Positions 48,859-57,317 of a DNA stretch of 64,000 nucleotides are shown here, in pieces (the first letter of the stretch is position 1; every line of letters starts with the position of its first letter). A program made the position numbers and the translations under genes. The DNA is from Zipacnadum sp036504235 (GTDB lineage: Bacteria > Armatimonadota > Zipacnadia > Zipacnadales > Zipacnadaceae), in assembly GCA_036504235.1 (NCBI GenBank), contig DASXVN010000080.1, forward strand, positions 27,082 through 91,081, given 5' to 3'. The notes below the pieces were generated by a model, which saw only the letters and a program-made list of their open reading frames with translations, made no database searches and was not told where the DNA came from.

Positions 48859-50295
48859 ATGAGCCCGAATTTGAGCCAGATTCGCCTCGGCGTCGCCGCC
48901 ACGCGTCGCGTTGTCTTTAGCCGCACTGAAGCCGTTCGCTATCGCCAACTAACCGAGCAGACTCTGACCGCGCTGGGCGTGGACTACGTGGGCCTGACCG
49001 GCCTGAACGAGGACGAACTGCTCTATGATCCCGCTCAGGTGCCGGAGGTCGCGCGGCGCTTCCGCGCGGCCGGCGTCTCTGCTCTATTCTTCCCGCATGT
49101 GAATTTCGGCACGGAGCGGGCGGTCGCGGCGCTGGCGAGAGAGATGCGGCTGCCGGTGCTGCTCTGGGGCCCGCGCGATGACGCGCCCCTCGCCGACGGC
49201 TCCCGCCTGCGCGACACCCAGTGCGGTCTGTTCGCCACCGGCAAGGACCTGCGCCGCGCCGGAGTGCCCTTCACCTACCTGACCAACTGCCGCCTGGAGG
49301 ACCCCGTTTTCGCCCGCGGCCTGCGCAACTTCCTCGCCGCCGCCAACGTAGTCCGCACCTTCCGGACCCTGCGAATCGGCCAGGTAGGCACCCGCCCTGC
49401 CGAGTTCGCCTCCGTAATCGCCTCCGAGGGCGAGCTGATGCGCCGCTTCGGCATCGAGGTTGTCCCCCTGGAGCTGGGCGCCCTGGTCCACCGCGCGCAA
49501 GCCCGGATCACCGCCCCCGACGCCGCCACCGAGGAGGCCCGCGAGCGCATCGCCGGCGCCTACCGGATTCCCGCCGACTGGCCCGCCGAGAACCTGCTCA
49601 AGCTCGCCGCCTTCTACGCCTCGCTCCGCGAGTGGCTGGTCGGCGAGGGCCTCACCGCCTGCGCCCTCCAGTGCTGGCCCTACCTGCAGCAGGGCCTGGG
49701 GATTAACCCCTGCTTCGCCGAGGGCCTGCTCGAGGACGAGGGCTTCCACATGGCCTGCGAGACCGACCTGCACGGCGCCATCAGTTCTGCTCTGCTGGAG
49801 GCCGCCACCCTCGGCGAGAACCGCCCTTTCTTCGCCGATCTGACCGTCCGCCACCCGGAGAACGACAACGCCGAGCTGCTCTGGCACTGCGGCCCCTTCC
49901 CTCCCAGCCTCGCCGCCCCCGGCGAGCAGCCGGCGCTCACCTGCAACTACATCGACCCCCAGGCCTGCCCCGGCCTCGGCGAGTTCCGCCTCCAGGATGG
50001 CGACCTGACCATCTCGCGTTTTGACGGCGAGGGCGACGAGTACTACCTCCTCGCCGGCCAAGCCCACACCTGCCCCGGCCCCCACGTCCGCGGCACGTAC
50101 GTCTGGATGGAGGTAAACGACTGGCCCCTGTGGGAGCAGCGCCTGGTGCAGGGCCCCTACATCCACCACGTAAGCGCCAGCTACGGCCACCACGCGGCGG
50201 TCCTCTACGAGGCCTGCCGCTACCTCCCAGGCGTCCAGCCGGACCTCCTGGACCCCACCGCCGAGCAGATCGAGGCCTGGCTGCGGGGCGGGTAG
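48859..50295 (+). CDS. L-fucose/L-arabinose isomerase-family protein
   Basis: This 478-residue protein has the layout of the fucose/arabinose isomerase family: an N-terminal Rossmann-like half (SQIRLGVAATRRVVFSRTEA, FFPHVNFGTERAVA, LPVLLWGPRDDAP) and a C-terminal half with ALQCWPYLQQGLGINPC near 270, LLEDEGFHMACETDLHGAIS near 293 (candidate metal Glu and Asp) and HHVSASYGHHAAVL near 445 (His ligand). It probably isomerises an aldose to a ketose or is a related uncharacterised member. It is divergent from the GntR/LacI-type regulator and upstream of a GH38 mannosidase. GCAGGAGGC precedes the ATG. Confidence 0.85.
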   Translation: MSPNLSQIRLGVAATRRVVFSRTEAVRYRQLTEQTLTALGVDYVGLTGLNEDELLYDPAQVPEVARRFRAAGVSALFFPHVNFGTERAVAALAREMRLPVLLWGPRDDAPLADGSRLRDTQCGLFATGKDLRRAGVPFTYLTNCRLEDPVFARGLRNFLAAANVVRTFRTLRIGQVGTRPAEFASVIASEGELMRRFGIEVVPLELGALVHRAQARITAPDAATEEARERIAGAYRIPADWPAENLLKLAAFYASLREWLVGEGLTACALQCWPYLQQGLGINPCFAEGLLEDEGFHMACETDLHGAISSALLEAATLGENRPFFADLTVRHPENDNAELLWHCGPFPPSLAAPGEQPALTCNYIDPQACPGLGEFRLQDGDLTISRFDGEGDEYYLLAGQAHTCPGPHVRGTYVWMEVNDWPLWEQRLVQGPYIHHVSASYGHHAAVLYEACRYLPGVQPDLLDPTAEQIEAWLRGG

Positions 50296-50804
50296 GCGTT
50301 TGCCGTCCTGTAGGGCGGGGGCTACGTCCCCCGCCGGCCGTTAGCCGTTGGAGGGGCCGCACGAGCGCAGCGAGGTCGGCCCGGCCGTCGCCGTCGCCGT
50401 ATGTAGGGGTGGATCTTTCGCGGAGCCGTATCCCGCGAAACATCCACCCGCGCCCACCGCGCCGGTTAGGCCGCCGCGGGCGGAGCAAGCTCCGCCCCTA
50501 CGGGGAAACGGCCGTTGCCTTTGCCGTCAGCCCCTCCCGTTGCGGGAGGGGTGCCCGAGGTCTCCCGAGGGCGGGGTGGGCCCAGCCATTGCCGTTTGCC
50601 GTCCCTTCGCGGTCGCCGGGACCCACCCCCGGCGCTCACGCGCCGCCCCTCCCTATATAGGGAGGGGTAGGAGGAGGCAACGTCAACGGCGGCAAACCAA
50701 GCTCAACGGTCCCCCCCTCCCCTATTTAGGGGAGGGCGGCGCGCAGCGCCGGGGGGGGCCGCCGTATGCCGTTCTCATCTCGACTTCCGAGGAGCGTACC
50801 AACC
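50296..50804. repeat. Intergenic repeat cluster with modules D, G, P, A and others
   Basis: No gene is seen in this 509 bp. In order: module D (50310-50335), module G (50350-50386), a GCCGTCGCCGTCGCCGT linker, element P (50403-50501, listed separately), and module A (about 50522-50581). Then come a CCCTCCCTATATAGGGAGGG hairpin (about 50648-50667) and a CCCCTCCCCTATTTAGGGGA hairpin (about 50718-50738) followed by GGGCGGCGCGCAGCGCCGG. The ribosome site CGAGGAGCG of the GH38 gene closes the region. Confidence 0.75.
50403..50501 (+). repeat. Two-armed palindromic element P, copy 3
   Basis: GTAGGGGTGGATCTTTCGCG pairs with CCGCGAAACATCCACCC around a short loop. The right arm is GGGCGGAGC-AA-GCTCCGCCC ending in CCCCTAC. 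It has the same TTTCGCGG/CCGCGAAA stem as copy 5. Confidence 0.8.
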
Positions 50805-53159
50805 ATGCAGGACCGCAAGCAATTCACGCTGCACATGATCGGCAACGCGCACCTGGACCCCGTGTGGCTCTGGGACTGGCGGGAGGGCTGGCAGGAGGCG
50901 CTGGACACCTGCTGGGCGGCGGTGGATCGCCTCCGCGAGCACCCGGACTTCATCTTCACCCGCTCCAGCGCGGCCATCTACCAGTGGATCGAGGAGTCCG
51001 ACCCCGAGCTATTCGCGGAGATCCGCAAGTACGTCGCGGAGGGCCGCTGGGAGATCGTGGGCGGCTGGTGGGAGCAGCCGGACTGCAATATCCCCCACGG
51101 CGAGTCCTTCGTGCGCCACGCCCTGTACGCCAAGCGCTATTTCCTGGAGAAATTCGGCGTCGAGGTCCGCGTGGGCTATAACCCCGACAGCTTCGGCCAC
51201 AACCAGGGCCTGCCGCAGATTCTGCGCCGGTCCGGGATGGAGTACTACCTCTTCTGCCGCCCGGACCCGCACGAGAAGTACCTCCCGGACCTGGACTTCA
51301 CCTGGCAGAGCCCGGACGGCTCCTCCGTGCTGGCCTACCGCCCGCCCCTGCATTATGCGGCCTGGGGCAACGACCTGAACACCAAACTCCATGTCGGAAC
51401 CATGCTCCTCAACGCCTACGAGCGCGGCGGCCGGCCTCGCCACCATGTCGCGCTGATGTACGGCGTCGGCAACCACGGCGGCGGCCCGACCGTTGAGAAT
51501 CTCAAGACCATTGACGCCGCGGACGCCAACCCGGCGCTGCCCGCGGCCAAGTACTCGCGGCTGCACGACTTCTTCCCGGCGCTGGCCCTGGATGATCCGA
51601 CCCCGCCGCTGGTCGCTGAGGAACTCCAGCACCACGCCCGGGGCTGCTACACCTCGCTCTCGCTGGTCAAGTGGTACAACCGGCACTGCGAGATGGAGCT
51701 AATGTCCACCGAGCGGCTCGCGGCGCTGGTCGGCCGCTTTGAGGACCTGGACCTCGCCCCCGCCGTCTTCGAGTACCCCTGGCGGCGCGTGCTGTTCAAC
51801 CAGTTCCACGACATCATGGGCGGCTGCTCGGTGGAGCGCGCCTACCGCGACGTGTTCGCCTGGTACGAGGAAGTCCTCACCGAGACGCGCCAGGCGCTAG
51901 GCGCGACGCTCACGCCGCTCTGCGATCATGCCGCCCGCGGCGACGCCGCCGAGCCGGTGCTGGTCTGCAACACGCTGCCCTGGGCCCGCCGCGCCGCCGT
52001 GCATGTCTCCGAAGACCAGCCGGCCCGGATGCTGGAGCTCCCGCCGCTGGGCTGGAGCGTAGTGGACGCCGCCGTCGAGCCCGCCCTGCCGCCGGGCCCG
52101 GTCGGCGTGACGCCCACCTCCCTGGAGAACGACCTGGTCCGCGTCACCGTCACCTCCGCCGGGCTGGTCACCTCGCTAGTGGACAAGCGCACCGGCGCGG
52201 AACTCGCGGGCGGCGCGCTCAATCGCCTGGTGGTCCTGGACGATCAGTGGGACACCTGGGCGCACGACGCCGTGTCCTTCCGCGACGAGATCGGCGAGTT
52301 CGCCGCCGAGGGGCCCGCGGAGGTCCTGGAGGCCGGCCCGGCGCAGGGCCGCCTCGGCTTCCGCCTGAAGTACGGCGACTCCACCGCCCTGCTCAACCTC
52401 TCCCTCACCGCCGGCAGCCCGCGGCTGGACTTTGAGTTACTGGTGGACTGGCACGAGCAACACAAGATGCTGAAAGTCGCTTTCCCGCTGGCGGTCGAGC
52501 AACCGGCGGCGACCTTCGAGCAGGCCTACACCGCCATCAGCCACGCCACCGACGGCGCCGAGGGCCCCGCGCAGACCTGGATTGACGTAACCGGCCAACA
52601 GGGCGATCAGACGCTGGGCGCCGCGCTGCTCAACGACTGCAAGTACGGCTTCGACGTGCTGGAGGCCGAGATGCGCATGACTATCACCCGCAGCCCCATC
52701 TACGCCTGGCACATTCCCGCCCAGAAGGACCCCAACAAGCACTACCGGTATCTCGACCAGGGCGAGGTCGTAGTCGCCTACGCGCTGCTCCCCCACGTCG
52801 GGAGCTGGGCCGCCGCCGCGGTGCCCCGCGCGGCCTGGGAGTTCAACAATCCCCTGATCACGGTCGCCCTGGAGGAGCCCAGCGACGGCAGCCTGCCCAA
52901 CACGGCGAGCCTGGCCGAGGTCGGACCGGAGAACGTAGTGGGGAGCGTCTTCAAGCAGCCGGAGGAGGGTGAGGGGACCATCGTGCGCGTCTACGAGAGC
53001 TGCGGCCGCGCGACGCGCGCCTGGATCGCGCTCGGCCACGAGGGTCAGCGCTGGGAGTTCGACCTAGCCGCCCACGAGATCAAAACCCTCCGCCTCCCCG
53101 CCCCCAACGCCGAGGGCGAGCCGGTAGAGACGGACATGTTGGAGCGACCGTTGGGGTAA
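50805..53159 (+). CDS. Glycoside hydrolase family 38-type alpha-mannosidase
   Basis: This 784-residue protein has a GH38 catalytic domain: MIGNAHLDPVWLWDWREG (H16, D18 as zinc ligands), WEIVGGWWEQPDCNIPHGES near 83-101 and the nucleophile region VGYNPDSFGHNQGLPQIL (D128). MLFNQFHDI-like VLFNQFHDIMGGCSVERAYR near 340 is the fourth family block. The mid helical bundle and C-terminal beta domains complete the usual layout. It releases alpha-mannose from oligosaccharides or glycans. It has no signal peptide, so it probably acts in the cytoplasm on imported sugars. It lies downstream of the fucose-isomerase-like gene but is separated by 509 bp of repeats. Confidence 0.95.
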   Translation: MQDRKQFTLHMIGNAHLDPVWLWDWREGWQEALDTCWAAVDRLREHPDFIFTRSSAAIYQWIEESDPELFAEIRKYVAEGRWEIVGGWWEQPDCNIPHGESFVRHALYAKRYFLEKFGVEVRVGYNPDSFGHNQGLPQILRRSGMEYYLFCRPDPHEKYLPDLDFTWQSPDGSSVLAYRPPLHYAAWGNDLNTKLHVGTMLLNAYERGGRPRHHVALMYGVGNHGGGPTVENLKTIDAADANPALPAAKYSRLHDFFPALALDDPTPPLVAEELQHHARGCYTSLSLVKWYNRHCEMELMSTERLAALVGRFEDLDLAPAVFEYPWRRVLFNQFHDIMGGCSVERAYRDVFAWYEEVLTETRQALGATLTPLCDHAARGDAAEPVLVCNTLPWARRAAVHVSEDQPARMLELPPLGWSVVDAAVEPALPPGPVGVTPTSLENDLVRVTVTSAGLVTSLVDKRTGAELAGGALNRLVVLDDQWDTWAHDAVSFRDEIGEFAAEGPAEVLEAGPAQGRLGFRLKYGDSTALLNLSLTAGSPRLDFELLVDWHEQHKMLKVAFPLAVEQPAATFEQAYTAISHATDGAEGPAQTWIDVTGQQGDQTLGAALLNDCKYGFDVLEAEMRMTITRSPIYAWHIPAQKDPNKHYRYLDQGEVVVAYALLPHVGSWAAAAVPRAAWEFNNPLITVALEEPSDGSLPNTASLAEVGPENVVGSVFKQPEEGEGTIVRVYESCGRATRAWIALGHEGQRWEFDLAAHEIKTLRLPAPNAEGEPVETDMLERPLG

Positions 53160-53876
53160 AGGCGGGGAGCCGTTGCCGTTGCCGTTGCCGTACTGTAGGG
53201 CGGGGGCTACGTCCCCCGCCGGTCGTTGCCGTTGCCGTTCGCCTTTGCCGTAAAGCCCCTCCCGTTTGGGGAGGGGTGCCCGCTGGGCGGGGTGGGCCGC
53301 CGTTGCCGCTGCCCGAGGCTTCGTGGCAAAAACGCGGGTGGACGTCGCGGGGCGGACCCCGCAAAGTCCACCCCTACGCAGAGAGACCCCGCCGGTCGTT
53401 GCCCTTGCCGTTCGCCCTTGCCGTAAAGCCCCTCCCGTTTCGGGAGGGGTGCCCGCAGGGCGGGGTGGGCCGGCCGTTGCCGTATGTAGGGGTGGATTTT
53501 GGCGAGCGTCCGCGCTCGACAACATCCACCCGCGGCGACCGCTGCCGAGAGGCCTTCGTGGTGAACGCGGGTGGACGTCGCGGGGCTGACCCCGCAAAGT
53601 CCACCCCTACGCGGAGAGACCCCGCCGGCCGTTGCCGTCTGCCGTTTGCCTTTGCCGTAAAGCCCCTCCCGTTTCGGGAGGGGTGCCCGCAGGGCGGGGT
53701 GGGCCGGCCGTTGCCGCTGCCGAGGCTTCGTGGCAAAAACGCGGGGGGACGTCGCGGGGCGGACCCCGCAAAGTCCACCCCTACGCAGAGAGACCCCGCC
53801 GGCCCTTGCCGTTCGCCGTTGCCGTAAAGCCCCTCCCGTTTCGGGAGGGGTGCCCGCAGGGCGGGGTGGGCCGCCG
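53160..53876. repeat. 717 bp array of alternating palindromic modules
   Basis: No gene is seen. The array reads module D (53195-53220), then four copies of module A (starting near 53251, 53424, 53658 and 53825). These alternate with three copies of the GTGGACGTCGCGGGG..AAGTCCACCCCTACG arm (about 53337-53376, 53570-53611 and 53742-53783). The middle one belongs to a full element P (53486-53610). GCCGTT and GCCTTTGCCGT linkers join them. Spacings between A copies are about 173, 234 and 167 bp, so the array is not a regular tandem repeat and not CRISPR. Confidence 0.85.
53486..53610 (+). repeat. Two-armed palindromic element P, copy 4
   Basis: The left arm has apical stem CGAGCG/CGCTCG on a GTGGAT/ATCCAC base, as in copy 2. 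The right arm GTGGACGTCGCGGGG / CCCCGCAAAGTCCAC uses a GCGGGG/CCCCGC stem in place of copy 2's GGCG/CGCC. The ends are GTAGGGG and CCCCTAC. Confidence 0.8.
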
Positions 53877-54677
53877 TTACCCCAGCCCCAACAACTTCTC
53901 CGCATTCCCGTGCAGAATCGCGTGCCGGTCCGCATCGCTGATCCGCGCCCACAGGATGCAGCCGATCCCGTAGTGCGGGTCAAACCAGGGCAGGTCGGTG
54001 CCGAACAGGATCCGGTGCGCGCCGACCTCCCCGACCATCTCCTCAATCAGACCGTTGTGCTCGACGGTGCCGCACAGGTCCAGGTAGGTGTTGGGGAAGT
54101 CGCGGGCGATGCCGATCGCCTCCGCCCACTGGCCGCTGCAGCAGTGGCCCAGGAGCAGACGCGTCTGCGGATAGCGCTCCAGCACCGCGCGCACCGGGCC
54201 GGGTCCGCAGGTGGGGCTGCCGCCCCAAGTGTGGGTCAGCACCGGCCGCCCGGTGGCCTCCGCCCACTCGAACACCGGCCGGTAACCCTCGCCGTCCAGC
54301 GGATACTCGCACATCCCCGGGTGCAGCTTGACCCCGACAAACTCCCGCTGGTCGGCCAGCGCCTCCAGGTCAGCCGCCATATTCTCCCGGTAGTGCGGAT
54401 TCACCGTCCAGTACGCCCGGAAGCGATCCGGATGGCGCCGCACCACCTCGCGCATGAGCGCGTTGCCGCGCGGCGGGTCGGGGAAGCTGGCGTGCGCCGA
54501 GCACACCGTCAGCCGCACCCCGGAGCGGTCCATGTCCTTGAGCATGCCGGTCTCGTCGGCGTGGGGGAAGTAGATGGCGTACCAGGGGCCATAGTGCGCG
54601 TGGGTGTCGATGACCGGGCAAGCGGCGCTGCGCCCGTGGTCCCGGAACTCCTGCATGAGCGGGGTGATCTCGTTCAC
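53877..54677 (-). CDS. Amidohydrolase-2-family metal hydrolase with intact metal site
   Basis: This 266-residue TIM barrel has all expected ligands: VIDTHAHYGPW (HxH near residue 28), GVKLHPGMCEY near 125 (Lys and His), VLTHTWGGSP near 155, LLLGHCCSGQW near 183 and LFGTDLPWFDP near 228 (Asp). Members of this family hydrolyse or decarboxylate small cyclic or carboxylated compounds. The GTG start at 54677 overlaps the upstream stop by four bases (GTGA) and follows GGGGGAGGTG at good spacing. The upstream partner is a paralogue that has lost the metal residues. The substrate is unknown. Confidence 0.88.
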   Translation of the reverse strand: MNEITPLMQEFRDHGRSAACPVIDTHAHYGPWYAIYFPHADETGMLKDMDRSGVRLTVCSAHASFPDPPRGNALMREVVRRHPDRFRAYWTVNPHYRENMAADLEALADQREFVGVKLHPGMCEYPLDGEGYRPVFEWAEATGRPVLTHTWGGSPTCGPGPVRAVLERYPQTRLLLGHCCSGQWAEAIGIARDFPNTYLDLCGTVEHNGLIEEMVGEVGAHRILFGTDLPWFDPHYGIGCILWARISDADRHAILHGNAEKLLGLG

Positions 54678-55414
54678 CAGGACACCTCCCCCAGCAGCCG
54701 GCGCAGATTCCCGCCGGCGATCGCCGCCTTGTCGTCGTCGCTGATATCTGCGTGCCGGAGCGTCAGCTCCGGCCCCCTCATGTAGAAATACGGGTAGTTC
54801 GTGCCAAACAGCAGCCGCTCCGGCCCGTAAGTGCGGCAGTGGTCCTCGAAGCCACCGGCCAGTTGGTATTCGGAGGTCTCCAGGTAGAAATTGGGGTAGG
54901 CTTCCAGCAGCGGCCGCGCGAAGTGGTCCCAACCCCACGAGCCCCAGGCGGTCTGCACCAAGGTAAGCTGCGGGAATTCGCGCAGCAGCGCGGTGAGCTT
55001 CTCCCAATCCCAGCGGCGCACAAACACCGGCACGTGGTGCTCGAGGAGCAGCTCAAACAGCGTCCCGAAGGTCTCGCGGTTGAGCAAATACTGGTGCAGG
55101 TCGGGGTAGGCGTACAGCGCCCGGACCCCGGCGGCCCGCAGCGCCGCGACGAACTCCGCCGCCGTGCCCAGCTCGCGGGTCTGGGGCGGAGTAATCGTCC
55201 AGACCGGGTGCAGCCGTGGCTGCGCGGCGGCGTCCTGCGCGACCAGGTCATTGCCCGTCACGGGGCTCTCCTCGACCGAGGCGGCGTGGGTGACCAGCGC
55301 CTCGCTGATGCCGCAGTAGTCCATCTCCGCGAGCAGTCCCGCGGGATCCACCGCGCTGCGCCGCGGCGGGCAGAGCATCCGTCCGTACATGCAGTTGGCG
55401 TCGAAAAAGTCCGT
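54674..55414 (-). CDS. Amidohydrolase-2-like paralogue lacking metal ligands; probable ACG start
   Basis: This 246-residue protein (counting from ACG at 55414) is a barrel like that of the next gene. HxH is replaced by DFFDANCMYGR, the second His site reads VFVRRWDW, the third VQTAWGSWGWD, and the final Asp is Asn in LFGTNYPYF. It is therefore unlikely to be a classical metal hydrolase. No ATG, GTG or TTG lies upstream of the conserved FDANCMYGR segment before an in-frame TAG. An ACG codon lies 6 bp after GGAGG and would add eight residues; the conventional ATG is at 55390. Its stop overlaps the next GTG start. It may form a hetero-oligomer with that protein (inference). Confidence 0.75.
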   Translation of the reverse strand, partial: TDFFDANCMYGRMLCPPRRSAVDPAGLLAEMDYCGISEALVTHAASVEESPVTGNDLVAQDAAAQPRLHPVWTITPPQTRELGTAAEFVAALRAAGVRALYAYPDLHQYLLNRETFGTLFELLLEHHVPVFVRRWDWEKLTALLREFPQLTLVQTAWGSWGWDHFARPLLEAYPNFYLETSEYQLAGGFEDHCRTYGPERLLFGTNYPYFYMRGPELTLRHADISDDDKAAIAGGNLRRLLGEVSW

Positions 55415-55546
55415 AGGTTTCCTCCGCTAGCCTAATGGTGGAGTTCTGTGCGGTTTCCGCCCGCCGCATCGGTGAAAACTTGGCTCCCCACTCTATTCAC
55501 TGCCGCGAGCTATTGCGTGTCTGTACTACGTGGTGTAGAATAACGA

Positions 55547-55552
55547 TATAAT
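55547..55552 (+). promoter_or_regulatory. -10 box (TATAAT) upstream of the small plus-strand gene
   Basis: A perfect TATAAT lies in a locally AT-rich stretch. No good -35 box is found at 16-18 bp; TTGCGT at 55513 is too far. Transcription would begin near 55559. Confidence 0.4.
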
Positions 55553-55620
55553 CTGTAATTCGGCCAGGAAGCATGCCCACTATTCAGACTCTCCCCCATC
55601 CCCCCAAGGAGACCGTACCA

Positions 55621-55878
55621 GTGGCCCATCCCGGAAGAATCGTGTATGCCCATCCGCCGCAAAGCGATGGCTGGCAGTACCTCTACATCACTTTCTATCC
55701 CGGCTCCGGGAGCTACTCCGCCCGCTTCCGACCGGCAGAGGGCGATCCCCAGCAGGTAGATGGCGGCCCCGGCGAGGTAGTCTATTTCCTCGAACGGAAG
55801 CTGGAGGTAGCGGACGGCGAGGCCCGCCGCGCGGCGCTCAAGGCCGCCAGCGTACTCCGCGATCACGCCTCCGGCTAG
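55621..55878 (+). CDS. Small conserved-looking protein of unknown function
   Basis: This protein has 85 residues from GTG at 55621, which follows AAGGAGA at normal spacing. An ATG at 55573 would add 16 residues (PTIQTLPHPPKETVP) but is only 1 base from its AGGAAG. The sequence is beta-rich, then helical: GRIVYAHPPQSDGWQYLYIT, FRPAEGDPQQVDGG, YFLERKLEVADGEARRAALK. It is soluble, with no cysteine and no known domain. Its TAG stop and the stop of the convergent glycosyltransferase gene share the palindrome CTAG at 55875-55878. Function unknown. Confidence 0.6.
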   Translation: MAHPGRIVYAHPPQSDGWQYLYITFYPGSGSYSARFRPAEGDPQQVDGGPGEVVYFLERKLEVADGEARRAALKAASVLRDHASG

Positions 55879-57044
55879 ATCGGCTCTTCCTCCGACAGGT
55901 GGCGCGCTCGCAGGTAGACTTGCTCCAGCTTCTCGGCCACCTGCGCCACATCGGTCTGCGCCGCCCAGGCCCGCGCCTTCTCGCCCACCGCGGCGCGCAG
56001 TTTCGGGTCGGCCACCAGGCTTTCGATCTGCTCGGCCAGCGCCGCCGGACCAGCCTCGGGCTCGGCCAGCAGACCGTTCTCCCCGGGGATAATCATGTCC
56101 TGCGCCCCCGGCGCCCGCACCGCAATCACCGGCTTGCCCGCCGCCATCGCCTCCGTGTAGGCTAGCGGCTGCGTCTCGCTCAGGCTCGCCGTGATGAATA
56201 GGTCCAGCGCCGCCTGGTACTGCGGCACCTCGCTGTGCGGGATCACGCCGGCGAACAGCACGCGGTCGGCCAGCCCCATCTGCCGGGCCTGCTCGCCCAG
56301 CGCCTCCCGCTCCGGGCCGTCCCCCACCAGCAGGAAGTACACCTCCGGACGGTGCTTCATGACCTGGCTCGCGGCCTCCATGAGGAAGCTGATATTCTTC
56401 TCCCCCGACAGCCGCCCCACAAACCCCAGGACCGTCGCGTCCTCCGCCAGTCCGTATTGCCGCCGAATCCCCGTCCCGTCGGCGTGGGCAAAGTCCGCGA
56501 TGCGCGTGGGATTGGGCACTACCTCAATCGGCCGGCGCACCCCCTCCTTGCGCAGCAGGCGGCGCATGGACGCGGCGGGGGTGGTGATGACCTCGCACTT
56601 GTTGCAGAAGCTGGCGACCCGCACGCGCAGATAGGCCTCCACCAGAGCTTCGGGCAGGGGAATAATGTGGGCAAACAGGCGGTACTCGGTATGCACGGTG
56701 GTGACCAGGGGGACCTCCGCCCACCGGGCGTACCACGCGCCCCAGGCGCCGACCCACAGGGGATGCTGCGTGTGGATGATGTCGAAATCCAGCCGGCGCA
56801 GGGCCTTGACCACGGGCGCGGAGTAGGGGGCGGCGACGGAGTAATCTACATCAATCGGCAGGGGCAGCGTCGGGAAGCGGTAAACGTTCTCGCCATCCTG
56901 GCTGCGGTCGTAGTCCTCCGGGGCCGGGGCGAACACCACCACCTCATGCCCCCGCTCGCGCAGGCCCTGCTCGTAGTAGCTGACGCACTGCGCCACGCCA
57001 TTGACGCTAGGGTAGTAGGTATTGGTGAATATGCCGATACGCAT
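55875..57044 (-). CDS. GT4-family glycosyltransferase
   Basis: This 389-residue GT-B enzyme has an N-terminal half MRIGIFTNTYYPSVNGVAQC with the GxxS/N-type loop, and DIIHTQHPLWVGAWG near 95. The C-terminal half has VLGFVGRLSGEKNISFLMEA near 210 and the GT4 nucleotide-sugar motif SETQPLAYTEAMAAGKPVIA near 300, with the E-x7-E pair. The closest known types are 1,2-diacylglycerol 3-glucosyltransferases and other glycolipid or mannosyl transferases. It probably acts at the inner face of the membrane; donor and acceptor are not determined. The last four bases overlap a convergent small gene. Confidence 0.93.
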   Translation of the reverse strand: MRIGIFTNTYYPSVNGVAQCVSYYEQGLRERGHEVVVFAPAPEDYDRSQDGENVYRFPTLPLPIDVDYSVAAPYSAPVVKALRRLDFDIIHTQHPLWVGAWGAWYARWAEVPLVTTVHTEYRLFAHIIPLPEALVEAYLRVRVASFCNKCEVITTPAASMRRLLRKEGVRRPIEVVPNPTRIADFAHADGTGIRRQYGLAEDATVLGFVGRLSGEKNISFLMEAASQVMKHRPEVYFLLVGDGPEREALGEQARQMGLADRVLFAGVIPHSEVPQYQAALDLFITASLSETQPLAYTEAMAAGKPVIAVRAPGAQDMIIPGENGLLAEPEAGPAALAEQIESLVADPKLRAAVGEKARAWAAQTDVAQVAEKLEQVYLRARHLSEEEPI

Positions 57045-57317
57045 ACGGTGCTCCGCTGCCCGTTCGCCTTTGCCTTTGCCGTCGTAGGGGCGGAGCTTGC
57101 TCCGCCCGGCCCCTGCCGTTAGCCCCTCCCGTTTCGGGAGGGGTGCCCGAGGTCCGCCGAGGGCGGGGTGGGCCCGCGGTGACCCTCTCGCCGGTGTCCC
57201 CTCCTCGGCCCCTGCCGTTAGCCCCTCCCGCCTCGGGAGGGGCCTGCCCGCCGTAGCTTTAGCGAAGGCGGGTGCCCGAGGTCCGCCGAGGGCGGGGTGG
57301 GCGCCACCGGCAGAGAG
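57045..57317. repeat. Intergenic repeat cluster, including a module A copy with an inserted palindrome
   Basis: No gene is seen. It contains a GTAGGGGCGGAGCTTGCTCC hairpin (57087-57109), module A (about 57119-57175), a degenerate module E (about 57177-57200), and a second A copy (57220-57304). The second A copy is interrupted after GGGAGGGG by a 30-nt hairpin insertion (57243-57272, CCTGCCCGCCGTAGC then TTTAGCGAAGGCGGG). Confidence 0.75.

Noticed and set aside
50403..50501. Two-armed element considered as a tRNA or known riboswitch
   Set aside because: There is no T-loop GTTCRA box, CCA or anticodon arm. Copies occur between unrelated genes and in both neighbourhood orientations, so it behaves as a dispersed repeat.
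53160..53876. Possible CRISPR array
   Set aside because: Repeat units are long, spacings irregular (about 173, 234 and 167 bp), the intervening sequences are themselves repeated, and no cas genes are present.
53207..54046. 279-codon frame running through the repeat array into the amidohydrolase gene
   Set aside because: Its N-terminal part is out of frame with the amidohydrolase and the rest consists of translated repeats (recurring PALRAPLPKREGLYGK). The repeats are not coding.
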